Positions 12,618 through 24,748 of a stretch of 64,000 nucleotides of DNA are shown one piece after another. Source of the DNA: Terebella lapidaria (Eukaryota; Annelida; Polychaeta; Terebellida; Terebellidae); assembly GCA_949152475.1 (NCBI GenBank), contig OX424564.1, positions 7,812,001-7,876,000 on the forward strand, in the 5' to 3' direction. Numbering within the stretch: position 1 is the stretch's first letter; every line of letters starts with the position of its first letter. A program made the position numbers and the translations under genes. The notes beneath the pieces are model-generated. The model made no database searches. It was not told the origin of the DNA and saw only the letters and a program-made list of their open reading frames with translations.

Positions 12618-13205
12618 TTGCCGGTAAGAACGGAAGACGCAAACATGCTTATAGGCCTAATGCTCATCACAATAGCTCAAACACAAAACTACCCACTATT
12701 CTTCACCACTTATAAGGGTTCCGATAATGTACGGAAGTTCCAAGGCAGTCTTTTCGAAAGAGAGCAGTGGTGCCTTCGCTTTTGCCATGCTTTAACCGGC
12801 TGTGATAGGGTTTTAGCATCCATTGTTGAAAATTGCCATTTTACTTGACATATAGTCAACAAACAAGGAACTCGGTTACTGGGGCAGATAGTGGTATATC
12901 CCGGTATGTTTACCAGGTACTTTGCTCTCGTGGAAGGTGGCAGCTAGACCCAATAGTCTACATTCAACAGAGGGACACAGCATCATCTCCATACTTACAC
13001 AACAATATATTCATACCTTAATCCTTAGGTCCGAGAATGAATTATGTTGCAGCGTATGTCGCTGGACCTCACTGGGACAGATAGACGCTTGGGTTAAGGA
13101 TATGAGCCAAATCCTACATTAGAGCCAGCCGAGCCAGAGGAGCTGCTTCGCTTCACGAGCAGAAACTGTAATGGTGGTTGCTGCAATCACTGTCATTCCA
13201 TGCCA
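12618..13205 (+). pseudogene. Decayed transposon-associated ORF with HALTGCD motif
   Basis: The frame from 12618 reads TEDANMLIGLMLI and then FCHALTGCDRV. This matches the order DTDV(L/F)VLLV ... HALTGCDT of a large repetitive protein family seen in many invertebrate genomes, recognised here from memory of its motifs. Downstream, stop-ridden frames hold a Cys-rich tail (EELLRFTSRNCNGGCCNHC) like that family's ELLxCxCxxxC C-terminus. Multiple stops and frameshifts make it non-functional. The parent element type is uncertain. Confidence 0.4.
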
Positions 13206-13360
13206 AAATTATGAATACTTTACTTTTTACCTTTACTTTACACCACATTACTTTTATATGTTATGACAAAATGGTGACATTCATTGGAGTTCGGTTGTAT
13301 TTAGACGTCGGTCCCAACATCGGCCTGATTTGAATATTGATTTTTCTCCAACTATATTGT

Positions 13361-13727
13361 TATTTTTATTTATTTGTTTGTTTCAGACAGTGTTCTGTCC
13401 ATAGTTACAATAATAAAAACAATAAAAAGATACAAACATTCCTTAGTCCACAACATAACAAATTGTGACTGATAAAAAATATCACAGCACCTGAGTTTGG
13501 ACAGAATAATGTTGTTTGACGCACTAATTCTGGTAAAAAAGACTGTAAAAGGCTTTACGCCTAACGGCATGAAAATTACTGACGTTTGCATTCACAAACA
13601 TACCACTGGCACTACATCGGCTATCCAACTTAAACAAAATTCGAAAAGATTTGTTGTAGGCAACAACAATTGACCTATACATACCAGTATGATAATTGCT
13701 CCATAGAGAAGACATATAATAGACTAC
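13361..13727 (-). mobile_element. 5'-truncated LINE fragment (ORF2 C-terminus and 3' end)
   Basis: The minus frame from 13715 reads IVVAYNKSFRILFKLDSRCS and then ASGMFVNANVSNFHAVRRK. This is the C-terminal signature of many non-LTR retrotransposon ORF2 proteins (YNxxxRxLxxLxRxCSA...F...RRK). A second frame continues toward MDRTLSETNK after a frameshift. The 3' end is A-rich with AATAAA-like repeats (complement of 13361-13384). It is a short dead copy. Confidence 0.6.
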
Positions 13728-13739
13728 AATTAGAAATAT

Positions 13740-14510
13740 AGGCCCAATTCCCGATCGTATGGTGATCGACCGATGATCCTACGACCAAATCTCCTCATTA
13801 TCGCCCGAGGTCGAAAATTTGGGGGTCATGATTTCACGACTTTTGGGTGTTCTGAGATTCAAGACCACCAGTTTTCGTAGAGGAGATGTGCCTTGATAAC
13901 AGAAACAAAACTTTGAAATTTCACAGCTCAATATTGAACGACAAGTTCAAGATAACAGAAAAGGTCAAAATCCAAAAGTTGCAATAACTTATATTCGTAA
14001 TTAATTCTCCCTAATAATTTTGCATTTTTTATATGGTCAATTCCCCATAATTTACTATATGACCGATGGTCGTATGATCAAGAGTCCTCATTATCGCCCA
14101 AATCCGAAAATGTAAAGGTCACCAGCTAAATTCCCAAACCACTGGCGATATTCAATAAAATATTGAACATAAAGTATGCAGAATGAATCTGAGAGACCTT
14201 GCTACGTTTGTGAGTAACAACAATTCGGATCAGTCAACATCGCAACAAATCGCAAGAGAAATCTAATTTTATAGATGATTATTTTTCACGATTATTATGA
14301 TTCTTGTATTATATTTTGTTGTTGCCAATTCTCCCATCATTTGATATATGAAAAATGGTCGTACCGAACAATGCCTGGTCGGAAATGTAAAGGTAATCAG
14401 CTTTGATTCTCGTAACTCAATCTCAAGGGCTAGGGTCCGCAATCTCTGATCGTCTCGTTCTACTATTAGACTTCCTCGAGGAATCAATTGTAATTTTAAG
14501 TTTCAATGCG
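13740..14510. other. Non-coding stretch
   Basis: Two related segments (13758-13830 and 14055-14115) share (T/A)CGACC(G)ATG(G/A)TC, CCTCATTATCGCCC and CGAAAAT, so this is an old internal duplication. No genes are seen. Confidence 0.45.
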
Positions 14511-14665
14511 CCATCATTGGGCCAATATCGGTCCAATGTGTTTTATATTATTGGGCCGATGTTGACAACTGCGTGTGGGCCAACGTTGGTCCAATGTGCA
14601 CCGCGATATAGACTCGATATTTATGAACATTGGACCAAATATGACGTATATGTTGGTCCATTTTT
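14511..14665. repeat. Repeats of the TTGG(G/T)CCAATGT motif in both orientations
   Basis: Variants such as TTGGGCCAATATCGGTCCAA, GGGCCAACGTTGGTCC, ACATTGGACC and GTTGGTCC alternate within 150 bp. The array of near-palindromes could fold on itself. Confidence 0.65.
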
Positions 14666-15160
14666 GGGTCAATAAAAGCGTGATATCTGTGAAAAAAATC
14701 CTAAAATTGGAACCGTCGATACTTCAATATTGAACACATCCGAACATCATGAGATGGATGGACACAAGAATGAAGCAAAACAACTCACTACATGAACTGT
14801 GAATACATGGCGTGAGTGCACATGCACAATATAAATGAGGAAAAGTCTCTATTACACTTGTATTTGTTATTGGACCGAAGCTCTAAATATTCAATTTCTT
14901 CCGAGATCAATGTTGGAATCGGGTGAACATTAAAGATGTCCTCTTAATCAACTCCGCCATCTTGAAAGCTTACCTCTCAAGGTACATGTATGTTGCTAAG
15001 AGACAAGGATAATACTATATTGAAGCACTGGTAGACCGAGTTTGTTTTTAAGAGACTAATTGCAAGTAAACGGGGGTTGAACGATCGCCATGACAACCAA
15101 TGGTACCCACCGTCTCCGTCATGTTATGAAACGATTTTCTTCATTTCATTAGATATCTTT
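14666..15160. other. Non-coding stretch, nothing recognised
   Basis: No coding-like frame or repeat boundary was seen. Confidence 0.4.
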
Positions 15161-15169
15161 GCCACTGCA

Positions 15170-15260
15170 GGCAATGCCTCCCCATTTGCATCTTGTAAAT
15201 TGTCTGTTCAGATCATGTTCATAAAACATATTCAGATTTCAAGACATCATGTGCCATGTA
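15170..15260 (-). pseudogene. Possible decayed copy of the exon at 18.22-18.30 kb
   Basis: The minus strand keeps GAACAGA.AA.TTACAAGA and GGGAGGCA.TG, matching the exon ending at 18224, and a similar upstream CACATG(A/G)TGT(C/T)TTGAA. Indels and stops break the frame. Confidence 0.35.
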
Positions 15261-15699
15261 GATCAAAGTGTTTCACTGGGGAATATTATGTGTAATGCCA
15301 CCTACATGTACGTAAGCACCGAGTGAAATTTTTATCAAATATCGTTGATATGCGATACTATTACATATGGCGAAACTGAATGACTGCACGATACAATAAC
15401 AATTCGTTTTTGCACATCATATCAAACTACCATAAATTCAAAATAACAACTCTAAAGGGAGGGGGAGGGCATATTCCAGGGACCTTTCAATGATGCAGGG
15501 TCTCCTGTCTTTCTTGCATGTTTATCGTTTTAGTCCACTGATTAGACAATGTTTCGAATGAGGAAAAGACTCAATAAATCAATCACACCTGTGGTCAAGG
15601 CCAATAAATCTCTAGATATTTCGCTGACCTATCATGATCGCCTGTCTCATGTGCCACATGGAAAGAGAGGTAAAGGGGTGCATACAAGGCGGAACAATT

Positions 15700-16330
15700 T
15701 AAAGTCTATTGGACCAGAACTTCGTCACGAACGCTAACAACGAGAGTCACGCTTCTATGACTCATCATCTGGTACACTTCTTGGAGAATTTAGGTGCGTT
15801 GAATTCTTTTTAAACAAAACGGACTGACTTGATGCCACCTTTTAACATATTGCAACCTACAATTGCACAAATTAGTATTCCGATTTGATTGTAATTGATT
15901 TATCAGCAAAACGTATTATCACAAACTAATGATCTCCTACCTGAATATACCTAAACATGTAAACTGTATTGTTTCATCATATATTTTAGTATTTCATCAA
16001 CAACTTTATATGAACAAACAACAGTAGACACGATAACAAAATTCTTCAGTCCAAAGAATTATTTCACTGCTTCAGTTTTCGTCATCGCTTCATTATCGTG
16101 GGTTTTCTTTAAACACAATAGTCCATCCCACAATTACTGGAAATAGACGACTGGTAAATGAGCTAACACACACAACGGTCCATTCATTACGTGATGTTAA
16201 GTGTGTGTCGTATTGGTTTAGTTGCAATCTTAATTGCCGACAATGCCGATGACCATGATAATAATTACATGTAGTCCGGCGGATACAACTCGATTTACAA
16301 TCATGATCTTGAACCGGAATAAAAGAAAAC
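15700..16330. repeat. Dispersed duplication, copy 2 (pairs with 5.99-6.61 kb)
   Basis: Same-strand paralogue of 5986-6610, sharing GTCACGAACGCT, GATGCCACCT(G/T), AATGAGCTAACACACACA and CGACAATGCCGATG in order. It lacks the long poly(G) run at its left edge. Confidence 0.75.
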
Positions 16331-17085
16331 ACTCTCCCTGTGTTGTATCACAAGAAATACATAAAAGAAACTTATGTATTTTTGTTACCACAATATTCAA
16401 CTAAGTTTTTTTTACTTGTGCCTTTCCTACACTCCCTTGAAATGCAGTAAATCATGCGAGGGTTTCACACCATGCACACTTGCAAACCGGTTCACATAGT
16501 TATCACAGTTATTTGGTGTCCTGTGCAGTAAGTCAGTATACATTAATTCTTCATTTGTTTCTTTTAACGAACGATGTACAAGGCCTCGCAAACAGTGACC
16601 AATTATCAAGCCCATTTTGAATTACAGTGCATAACCGTGCCGGTCCAGGCGTACTTTACTAAAAACTCCAAATGGGATTTATATAACAAACAAGTAATAC
16701 TATTGATGGATCTTTCACGCAATCCCAGTAATATATCGCCAATGACATGTATATTGTTGTGATTTAGTATGGTTCTTTGCAGTTAGCAGTGATGCATCTC
16801 ATAACATCTGTATCTCCAAACACTTCTTTTGTGTTTTTGTCCACTCTAATCGCTCTTTCTCCAGAGACCATTTACACTTCATGTGGTCAATTTTTTATTC
16901 AAACATTTTTTTACGTGATGCTAATTACCATATCTGCCATTATACGACATGCTAAATCTTCGAAGTTTTTTGTTTCCAGAAGACCACTCCACACTTAACT
17001 CCACAATTTATAATCATTCCAGAAAACAACTGGACCGTATTTACAACAGTTGAAGCTGCAAAAAGTCTAATGCCGTACTCACTCA
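16331..17085. other. Non-coding stretch, nothing recognised
   Basis: The short frames have no domains or consistent splice context. Confidence 0.4.
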
Positions 17086-17239
17086 TCATAAGTATACATC
17101 TTTTTTCAGAAAAAAATCAATTCCATGACCTACAGAGTCTGTGTTGGTGTTCTCTCTGAGAGTGGCAGCACTCATAATCCAGCGGCATGTTTTGGAATCC
17201 AAGCAGGTAATAGCATTAAAGTTGAAATCAATTTTAAAA

Positions 17240-18296
17240 TCAGCCAAATTTAGCATTCTTGTTTGTCGCGCAAACTTGAATGTACATCTCGAGATTATAT
17301 AGGAATATATATCGGGAATATATAGGAAATATGCACAGTTCGACAACAGATACTTACAAAATTGCCGTTAATCGTGCATGAAAACAGTGGATAGAGAATG
17401 ATTGGCCTGTCTACTTTGCCGGTTGCCACAGTATCTAGGCAAATACCAATAACGTCATGAGACTGTGCGTAGAACTCGTCCGCGAGGCGGGCCGCTTTCT
17501 ATAGACAAAACAAAGCTACCAAAGAATAAATAAATTTTGTCAATTCTAAAAGTGATTATAGCTTTAACATACATTATATATAATCACAATTATTTTCACT
17601 TGAAATATACATGTGTTCGGCCGGCTACTAACCCTTGGAGTGTGTGTACTCGATTTGCATTTATGTTATGTACAATAAATATTATTTCACGCCGTTACAT
17701 AGGGACCAAAAAGAATGACATTGTATCACGTGACGGAGGGGTACGATGACGTAAATGACTCCAGGGATTAGATTCCATTGTTACAGAAATCACAACATTT
17801 GCTATGTGCGGAATACAGTTGAATATTCCGCCAAGCATAAAAATCCATTCGCTTGTTGAATGGCGAAATTTATACCGAAATAAAGAAGAAAAATGTTTTT
17901 GAACAAATGGCTACCTTCGCCAGTACAAGTTTCACTGAAGTCAGTCCGTTGAGATTTCAGTTGCATTTGAGAGCACAACCGTGGTCAACATAATATACTC
18001 ACTCTGCAATACTTATAAGGTGATATTACACGAATATGACTATGCATAAACACTTTTCTGTTCAAATTTGCTCGATTTCTTCCCTTAGGCCGCCGAAAGT
18101 TATCAGACGAATTGCATGTAAAAGGGAGGTTAAAAGACTGTCATGGCTAACGGACGTGTCCACCTCCTTTGCCATGTTACAACAATTCTTATCCATTTCT
18201 GCCGGGGCGTTATAGTTGCTTACCATTGTAGACATTGTCACTCCCACGGTCTTACAAGTTTTCTGTTCGGTCACGTGGACAGAATAAAACCCCAGT
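17240..18296 (-). CDS. Candidate 3' exons of an unrecognised protein gene (partial)
   Basis: Three minus-strand segments fit as exons: 18296-18224 (24 codons, ends ATG before GTAAGC), 17498-17358 (47 codons, after TTTTGTCTATAG, before GTAAGT) and 17287-17240 (15 codons to TGA). The last two junctions are in phase 0. The middle exon is much richer in GC and Cys than its surroundings (FYAQSHDVIGICLDT, YPLFSCTINGNF); the last reads MYIQVCATNKNAKFG. Together they give about 86 residues with four cysteines. No upstream exons or signal peptide were found, and no family is recognised. It could be the tail of a secreted protein or a relic; partial copies of its DNA lie at 15.2 and 11.5 kb. Confidence 0.4.
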
Positions 18297-18299
18297 CTT

Positions 18300-19440
18300 C
18301 AAAACACCATGTGCCAGTGTGATCAATTCTCTTCCAAATGGGAATGGTATGTTTAACGTTGTGGTCTGCAAGAGTAATATTTTATGAAACCAATCATCTC
18401 CGTCTAGTGCATGTATATTCAATCATCATTCCGGTATCTGATGACATGTATCAACTTTGCATTCATATTTGCAATTGAGAACCCTACTGAATATAGTTTC
18501 ATTCAGTTGAAGAGCAGCTCTGGGAAGAGGGATTCTTCGGGTGTCTTTCGGTGCGACCATTTCCCTTTCCTCTCTTGTACTTGGTCGTTTTGCGTGGGAA
18601 TGTATATCTAATTCATGCTTGTGTCCACTGAGTGCAATGATGAAATAAGAGTTTGATGGTTACACTTTATGACATGGACATCTTCACGCCACTACGGAGT
18701 TTCATCCGTAAACTTGTCTATATGCCATAGATGAACATTTAAATCATAACGAAACCTTTATACCAATACTCGGGACATTTCCGTGAATGTAGTCTTCTGC
18801 AGTGTCACATCACATCAGTTTTGAAAGACATCATGCAGACCCGGTGTAGATAGACATGGCGTGTAGCTTTCACAGGAATAGACACAGCTCTGTCACAGAG
18901 TGGGTGAAACCATCCTAATCCTCACACGGTTGGCATTCCATGCAAAATGGAGGAATGTGATTAAATCAAGAGGTGTTTTCTCAAGCGTTCATACTAGCGA
19001 TTTTTTGCAGCTTGCACAGTCTGAATCTCAGAGAAGAAATGTGAAAAATGTCCGAGTTGTTTGATTCTCCGTCACCACTGATACATCAGTCTTTGTGGGT
19101 TTTGAAATCATCCGCATGGGATGAGTGATTGAGTATGAGTATATATATCATATCTATATCCATGCCCGAGAGAACAGCTGACCGGGTTCCTGATACTCAA
19201 CTGATTTGGAAAATTATTTTAAGACTTTAAAAAATTTTGTTGCAGAAACTGTGCATCCATCTAATCAGAACACACTTCAACCAACACGTTTGAGTACCAT
19301 TCTCTGAAGAAACACAAATCAAAAACAAACTTTTAGAATGTGACTCCAGTTTTTGAGACCTAGCTCGCGATCAGTTATTGCTATAATAACTTTAGACCTT
19401 CAATTTAAGAACACATCTCACAACTTAACTACAACCAATT
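18300..19440. repeat. Segment paralogous to 48.0-48.6 kb, otherwise non-coding
   Basis: GTGAATGTAGTCTTC(T/C), ACATCA(T/C) and TCTGTCACA(G/C)A(G/A)TGG(G/A)TGAA with GGAATGTG(A/G)TT recur at 48390-48530 in the same order and strand. No coding frame is shared. Confidence 0.55.
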
Positions 19441-19559
19441 ACCAGATATGAATTCTTCTGTTTGCCTGAAGTTATACTCAACCATGAACGTTTTTCACAA
19501 TTGTCTCAGAACTTACGTTGGAAACAATGGCGAAAAAATATCAAGAATGTTGTGTCATT

Positions 19560-19665
19560 CAGCATACATCAATGTACACATCATACATCAATGTACACAT
19601 CATACATCACATCATACATCAATGTACACATCATACATCAATGTACACACATACACATCAATGTC
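19560..19665. repeat. Minisatellite, ACATCAATGTACACATCAT units
   Basis: Four to five imperfect tandem units of about 19-21 bp built from ACATCAATGTAC and CATCAT. Confidence 0.9.
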
Positions 19666-20106
19666 TTTCCGGAACACCTGATTTCGCCTCCTGATGGCCA
19701 TTTTGGGGGGTTCATGAGTTTCCTTGTCGTTTTTGTTTTTGTTTTCTCTCGCTTCGTGTGCCTGATGTTACTTTCTGTCCCCGGACTGTGAGATTGGATG
19801 ACGGACCCTGTTTTGTTTGCTCACTTCGTATGCCTGATATGACTTTCTGTCCACGGATTATGAGATTGGATAACGGACTCTGTTTTGCTCGCTCGGAATT
19901 TTGGGGAATTCATGGCGGGTGCCACTAGTGGGGCAGGAAATGCTCACTCTTTCCGGAACACCTGATTTCACCTCCTAATGGCCATTTTTGGGGGTTCATG
20001 AGTTTCCCTGTCATTTTTGTTTTCTCTCACTTTGTATGCCTGATATGACTTTCTGTCCCCGGACTATGAGATTGGATAACGGACCTTGTTTTGTTTGCTC
20101 GGAATA
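19664..20106. repeat. Direct repeats of about 155 bp, two full copies and one partial
   Basis: 19668-19821 and 19949-20106 share CTTTCCGGAACACCTGATTT, GGCCATTTT, TTCATGAGTTTCC, GCCTGATRTKACTTTCTGTC and GAGATTGGATRACGGACC. 19822-19905 repeats only the 3' part. It resembles a locally amplified repeat, and the long frames across it are not genes. Confidence 0.8.
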
Positions 20107-20139
20107 CTCAATACTGGGTATTGATTCCACGTCTATCAG

Positions 20140-21110
20140 CAAAATGATGCACCTGATTATACACATTCGAAATATTTGGACGTTCGTATTTCCAGAATCT
20201 CCGATTGCATTGCTACTTCCAGAATTAATATGGTAAACTTAAGAAACATAAACTTCCATCCAAGGCTTTGGTCATGCTATCACAATGTCGACGGTGAGCT
20301 GCAATGAACAGAGAAGAGCGTAGAGCTTTTGGCAAAAGATCCTGGTGCATCAATATCGTTGTTTCTGTATTCTTTCTGATTAATTCTCGTCGTGAGTCGT
20401 CACTGTTTTACGGAATTGATTGCACTTCGTTGTACGTCATAGTGACTACGGTTGCAGTTCGTTTGTCGTTCTCTGTTATGGGTTTGTCACACCCAGTATA
20501 GGCCGTGTATGTAGGCCTCCGCAGGATTAACTTTTACATTACGGTGGCCGTTTGGCGATATCTTAAAAACTGAGGTCGAGAATTGAGGACAAACGTTTAC
20601 AATATACCGAGCATTTATTAGATAAAACACATTTGTACCATACTTGTACCATATATGTACAGGTCCATGAATAATTCAAATCAATCACGAGCTTGATGTA
20701 TGTAAACAGAATGGTAAAAAACTACTGCATGACGAAGTGATATGATTATCTTCGTGTTATTGTCACACATAAATATTCCATGTTCGAACACATCACATGT
20801 GAAGGCGTGTTCAGACTATTATAATACCAGGTTTCCACTACAGTTCTATTCGACTATATCCCATTCTATGACATTGTATTGCGAACTGCGATATTGAGAG
20901 ATTGCTTCTGAGAATTCATCAGTGATGCTTGGCACGTCGTGACACAGACAATTAACACAAGAGATCGCCCAATAACCTTCAAACACAGCCTGATTGTCAG
21001 TCGTCTCTTGTGTCTACTGTGAAATCGACACCCAATTTTCTCCTTTGCCGAAAGGTTAGTAAATTGCCTGTTGGTTAATAAATGATGTCTACCTGAGCGT
21101 TTCTTGATAT
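20140..21110. repeat. Paralogous blocks R1 and R2, first copy
   Basis: Matches 35.48-36.3 kb and 56.70-57.5 kb, for example TTTCCAGAATSTSCGATTG, ATCACAATGTCG, GTTGCAGTTCGTTTG, CACACATAAATATTCCATGTT and GTGAAGGCGTGTTCAGA. Frames are not preserved between copies, so it is treated as non-coding. Confidence 0.7.
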
Positions 21111-21175
21111 CCTACGGGGTCGTCATCTGTTTGACAGAGAGTACATCTCTTCAAGTTATTCAAATGAATACTGCA

Positions 21176-21683
21176 TTTTAAAGTGGAATAATCAGTTTCT
21201 GAAATTCGTTATCAATCGATTGGCTAGCATATACTAGATGATATGACACCGTTACAAACCCCAAAATACGTCCGCATGACCCTCCAGGGGAGATTAACTG
21301 TACATACCGTAAACACGCACGATGTAAACGAATTGTTTACATCTGCGCTAACATAAACAAAGACAGGAATTTCCCTATATTGGCGTTATTTACAACTCAA
21401 AAGTATTAAACTGAATATCTGGGGTTCCATCACTATAATATACCATACATATACGAGTTTCAAATGATAGTGCTCTGTATTGTTCTATTCTATAATTTTG
21501 TTAATTTTGCATCACTGCATGGGAACCGTTCCGTGCGAAACTATTTTTAAAATCCGATCTTCAATGCCAAATTTAGATAAATTCATGTGCGCATTGAAAC
21601 TTTTACATTGTACAGCTGCTCTGAGGACAGCTACTGATCACTTTCAAACAGAAAACCAAAAACCGATTATCCCACTTCAAAAG
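21176..21683. mobile_element. MITE family copy 1 (508 bp, uninterrupted)
   Basis: The terminal inverted repeats read TTTTAAAGTGGAATAATCAG on the left and the complement of CTTTTGAAGTGGGATAATCG on the right. ACTGCA flanks both sides (21170-21175 and 21684-21689) as the target duplication. The whole element is an inverted copy of the MITE at 24537-25968, but lacks the ribozyme insertion found there. Confidence 0.75.
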
Positions 21684-21759
21684 ACTGCATAAAATTTTAC
21701 TAGTCTGTATAAAATTAGTGTACTAACAGAAAAAAATGTATTTTTGTGTTTGGATGTAT

Positions 21760-22320
21760 AACAAAAACTATATATTTTTCCTGCTTCAATTTTGCACCAA
21801 TCGTGCACAGTGGTGTTTGAGGAAATCACGTAACAATAATGGGCAAAAGAGCCATATTTTTCTCTGTTTGGAATCGATGTTCATGGGTGGTAGGAATTTC
21901 AGCAATATCATGGCATCAAGATTACCAATATATGGACGCCATATATCGAATTTGCCATTGGAATAGGATTAGCTGGGCAATAAGTCAGTTGAGATGGCAC
22001 AAACGAAACTGGATTAGGGGACAGCTGCTTTGATGTATGCAAATGTCAAGGATCAGTATATCAGATTTGCGTGTATTGTGAACGAAATATCACTGGGTCT
22101 TTTGACATTATCCGCAACGTTGTTAGCTTTCGGGGCTGTATATCGCATGTTACCCCTACGTACTCTTGATCTCTACTAAGCGAAGCCACCATGCAATAAA
22201 GATCGGCCTCAAGCAACCTTACCTCGAATGATTGATTCAAATACCAATTTCCCTTCACTGAAGACACTCAATACCAGACGGATTAATCAAGAAAAACATA
22301 GCCCATCATATGCATAAAAT
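21760..22320. repeat. Paralogous block R4, first copy
   Basis: Shares GGAATCGATGTTC, AGCAATATCAT, CGAAACTGGATTAG and ATTGTGAACGAAATATCACT with 29.79, 37.77, 52.74 and 61.37 kb. Stops fall at different places in each copy, so it is probably non-coding. Confidence 0.7.
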
Positions 22321-24536
22321 ATCTGTGTGACGTATATTTCAGTATTTATATTCAGCAAATAGTTGATAAGGGTCACTGGTGTGAGTTTAAATTTCATGAA
22401 GCGAAATGAAAATTTCCCTACTTATTAGGTAGGGAAAATTGTCTCGCATAATATAATTGGTTTGATTCCCGGCTCTGATACTGCCTTCACGTAAATCTGC
22501 AATTTTGGTCGAGTAACCATCAGGAAACATGTTTTCTGGGCACACTTTGTATCCAGAAGCGTGACAAACACACCATGGTATCACAGTCACGATGATCACA
22601 TGATGCAAATTCAGTAGTATTATTATACAATCCTAAAATTAATGTAGGTAAATGATGGAAGGAAACCACAGCTTGTCTATCAAAGTTTAATAGGTTTCAA
22701 ACTGAATTTCAAATTGAATCATTTTCGCTCGTTATTTTTGCACTAATATTGTTTATTCTTTAACAATGATTTTAACTGAAGTGATACAAACAAAATGGTT
22801 TTTTTTCAAAACGCTTCCATCTGTCGACCTGTCGCAGTATTGCCGTTTGCAACTACTGGGACCCAGTTATCATTTTTTAGATAAAATTAATACACCGAAT
22901 AAAACAAGTAACATCTAGAATGTTCAAATCCTCATGCCTGACCAACACCAGGGAAACACTTTTCAACACTGTCACACAGACTGGGTATCCAGAGACCAGA
23001 CAACCACTGTTGATTATTTTGATTTCTACTGTGAAACAGTATCAGAATTGCTCATCCTGACAGAGTGGAGAGGTCCTCTACCCGTTTGTTAGTGGTAGTT
23101 TGTGACTACCCAGAAACAAACAGCAAATAACTTGTGGATTTGTCTCTTGTAAAATTGACAAGGTGTACCATTCCCTCCGTAATTCATTCGGCACTGCAAT
23201 CAGACCACTTTGTTGTTGGAATGTTGAAGCTGGGGCATTTCAACTTGAAGATTTTGTCAGAATTGTATTTTCTTGGCATATTCAAATGTTTGCAACTGCG
23301 GCATAGTTGTGCAGGCTTCTGTACTGTAACAATCACTGTCAACTTATTGGTTAAATGCTAAAGATGCTACTATTGGTTGATCGTTCGTTAACATCAAATT
23401 AGTGATTCACATACCGTCTTAGCGTAATGTATCAAATGTTCTGGTGGGGAAAATGTTTAGCCAGATACATATTTCTGGGACCAGAAAAAAAGGAACTGAT
23501 TTTACTGTGAAACTGTAAAAAAACGAAACTGAATTTTATTGATGTAAATACGGATCATATGAGCCAAGAATCGGCTCCTTGTCCTCATACTTCAGTTATC
23601 GTCTTTTGCAATACACATTTTATGACACGCACATAGTGAAATTTGAGGTTTCGAAACCATATGCATACTGTGAACGGAAATGATGCAAATATGTAGTTTA
23701 TGTGATTAAAGACATGTACTTGTTCATCTGACACTAATATTTGACTAGTTATTGAACGAAAAAGCTTCAATTCCCTAATTTCGCTGGGAAACTACAGTCG
23801 TTTGATTCTCATTGTATTTTTATGCAATCAACCAAGTGTTTTAGCGATATTAGATATAGCAACGATTCCTTTCTTGAAGCACTGCTTGAGGCATGGATTC
23901 ATTATTGTTGTGAATAAACTGTCGAATATATCGAGACCAGCAGGAACCATGTACATATTCATGACTCATGTTGAACTAATATCTTGTGATTGCCTCTGCT
24001 TCATCAATATATTACCCGAAGACATTTTCCACTTTGATACACATGGCAGTGCCTTCCTATCATCAATAGGCAATATATCAATGAAATATAAGAAGACAGA
24101 CTTACACTGTTAAAGTATCCAGAAAAGAAAGCACCACAAAGCTCATTTGTACTGGTGATGACAATCCCTGAGAAAATCCAAGCCGGTGCAGCTTTGTTGT
24201 GCATCGGCATTTTCTAGTCAATTACGAACCATGTTCTGGCCAGCATCTCTGATCGCGTTTTCACTTGGCTTCGAAACCAGGAAGTATGACTCACAAAGAG
24301 ATTGTGGTAATTGTATGATGCAAATGCAATAATCAAATCTACATAACGTTACGAATCACAGAAATGGGGCTATACACGTTTCTGTAGTTTTTTCTCTGGG
24401 ATATTTTTTCAAAATGTAATCCAGCAGGGTGAGGTGTGTGAATTCAGAATTGATGATTCCTCTTTGGTCCCTGTTAATCGTTTTAGCCCTACTGTGCCGC
24501 ACGCATGTTGGAAGATAGAACACAATGCGTGTGTAT
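22321..24536. repeat. Non-coding duplicated DNA, includes block R3 (24.13-24.35)
   Basis: R3 here reads AAGCACCACAAAGCTC, CAGCATCTCTGAT(C/G)GC and GATGCAAATGCAATAATCAA, as at 30.94 and 53.73 kb. Segments at 22980-23110 resemble 30.76-30.86 and 53.55-53.60 kb (CCAGAAACAAACAGCA). No gene is seen. Confidence 0.6.
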
Positions 24537-24748
24537 GGTATTGAAATGGAATAATCGGTTTTTGGTTTTATGGTTGAAAGTGATCAAGAGCTATTCCCTG
24601 AGCAGCTGTAAAGTGCAAACGTTCCAATGCGCATACGAATTTATCTAAATTCGATATTGAAAATCGGATTTTAAAACTTTTGAAAAATATTTTAAATGCT
24701 ATTTCAAAAATAGTAGCCCCCCCCCCCCCCCCCCTTGTGGACACTGAA

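Noticed and set aside
19462..19791. 109-codon plus-strand ORF
   Set aside because: It is built on the minisatellite (Thr/Ser/His/Tyr repeats) and the following direct repeats.
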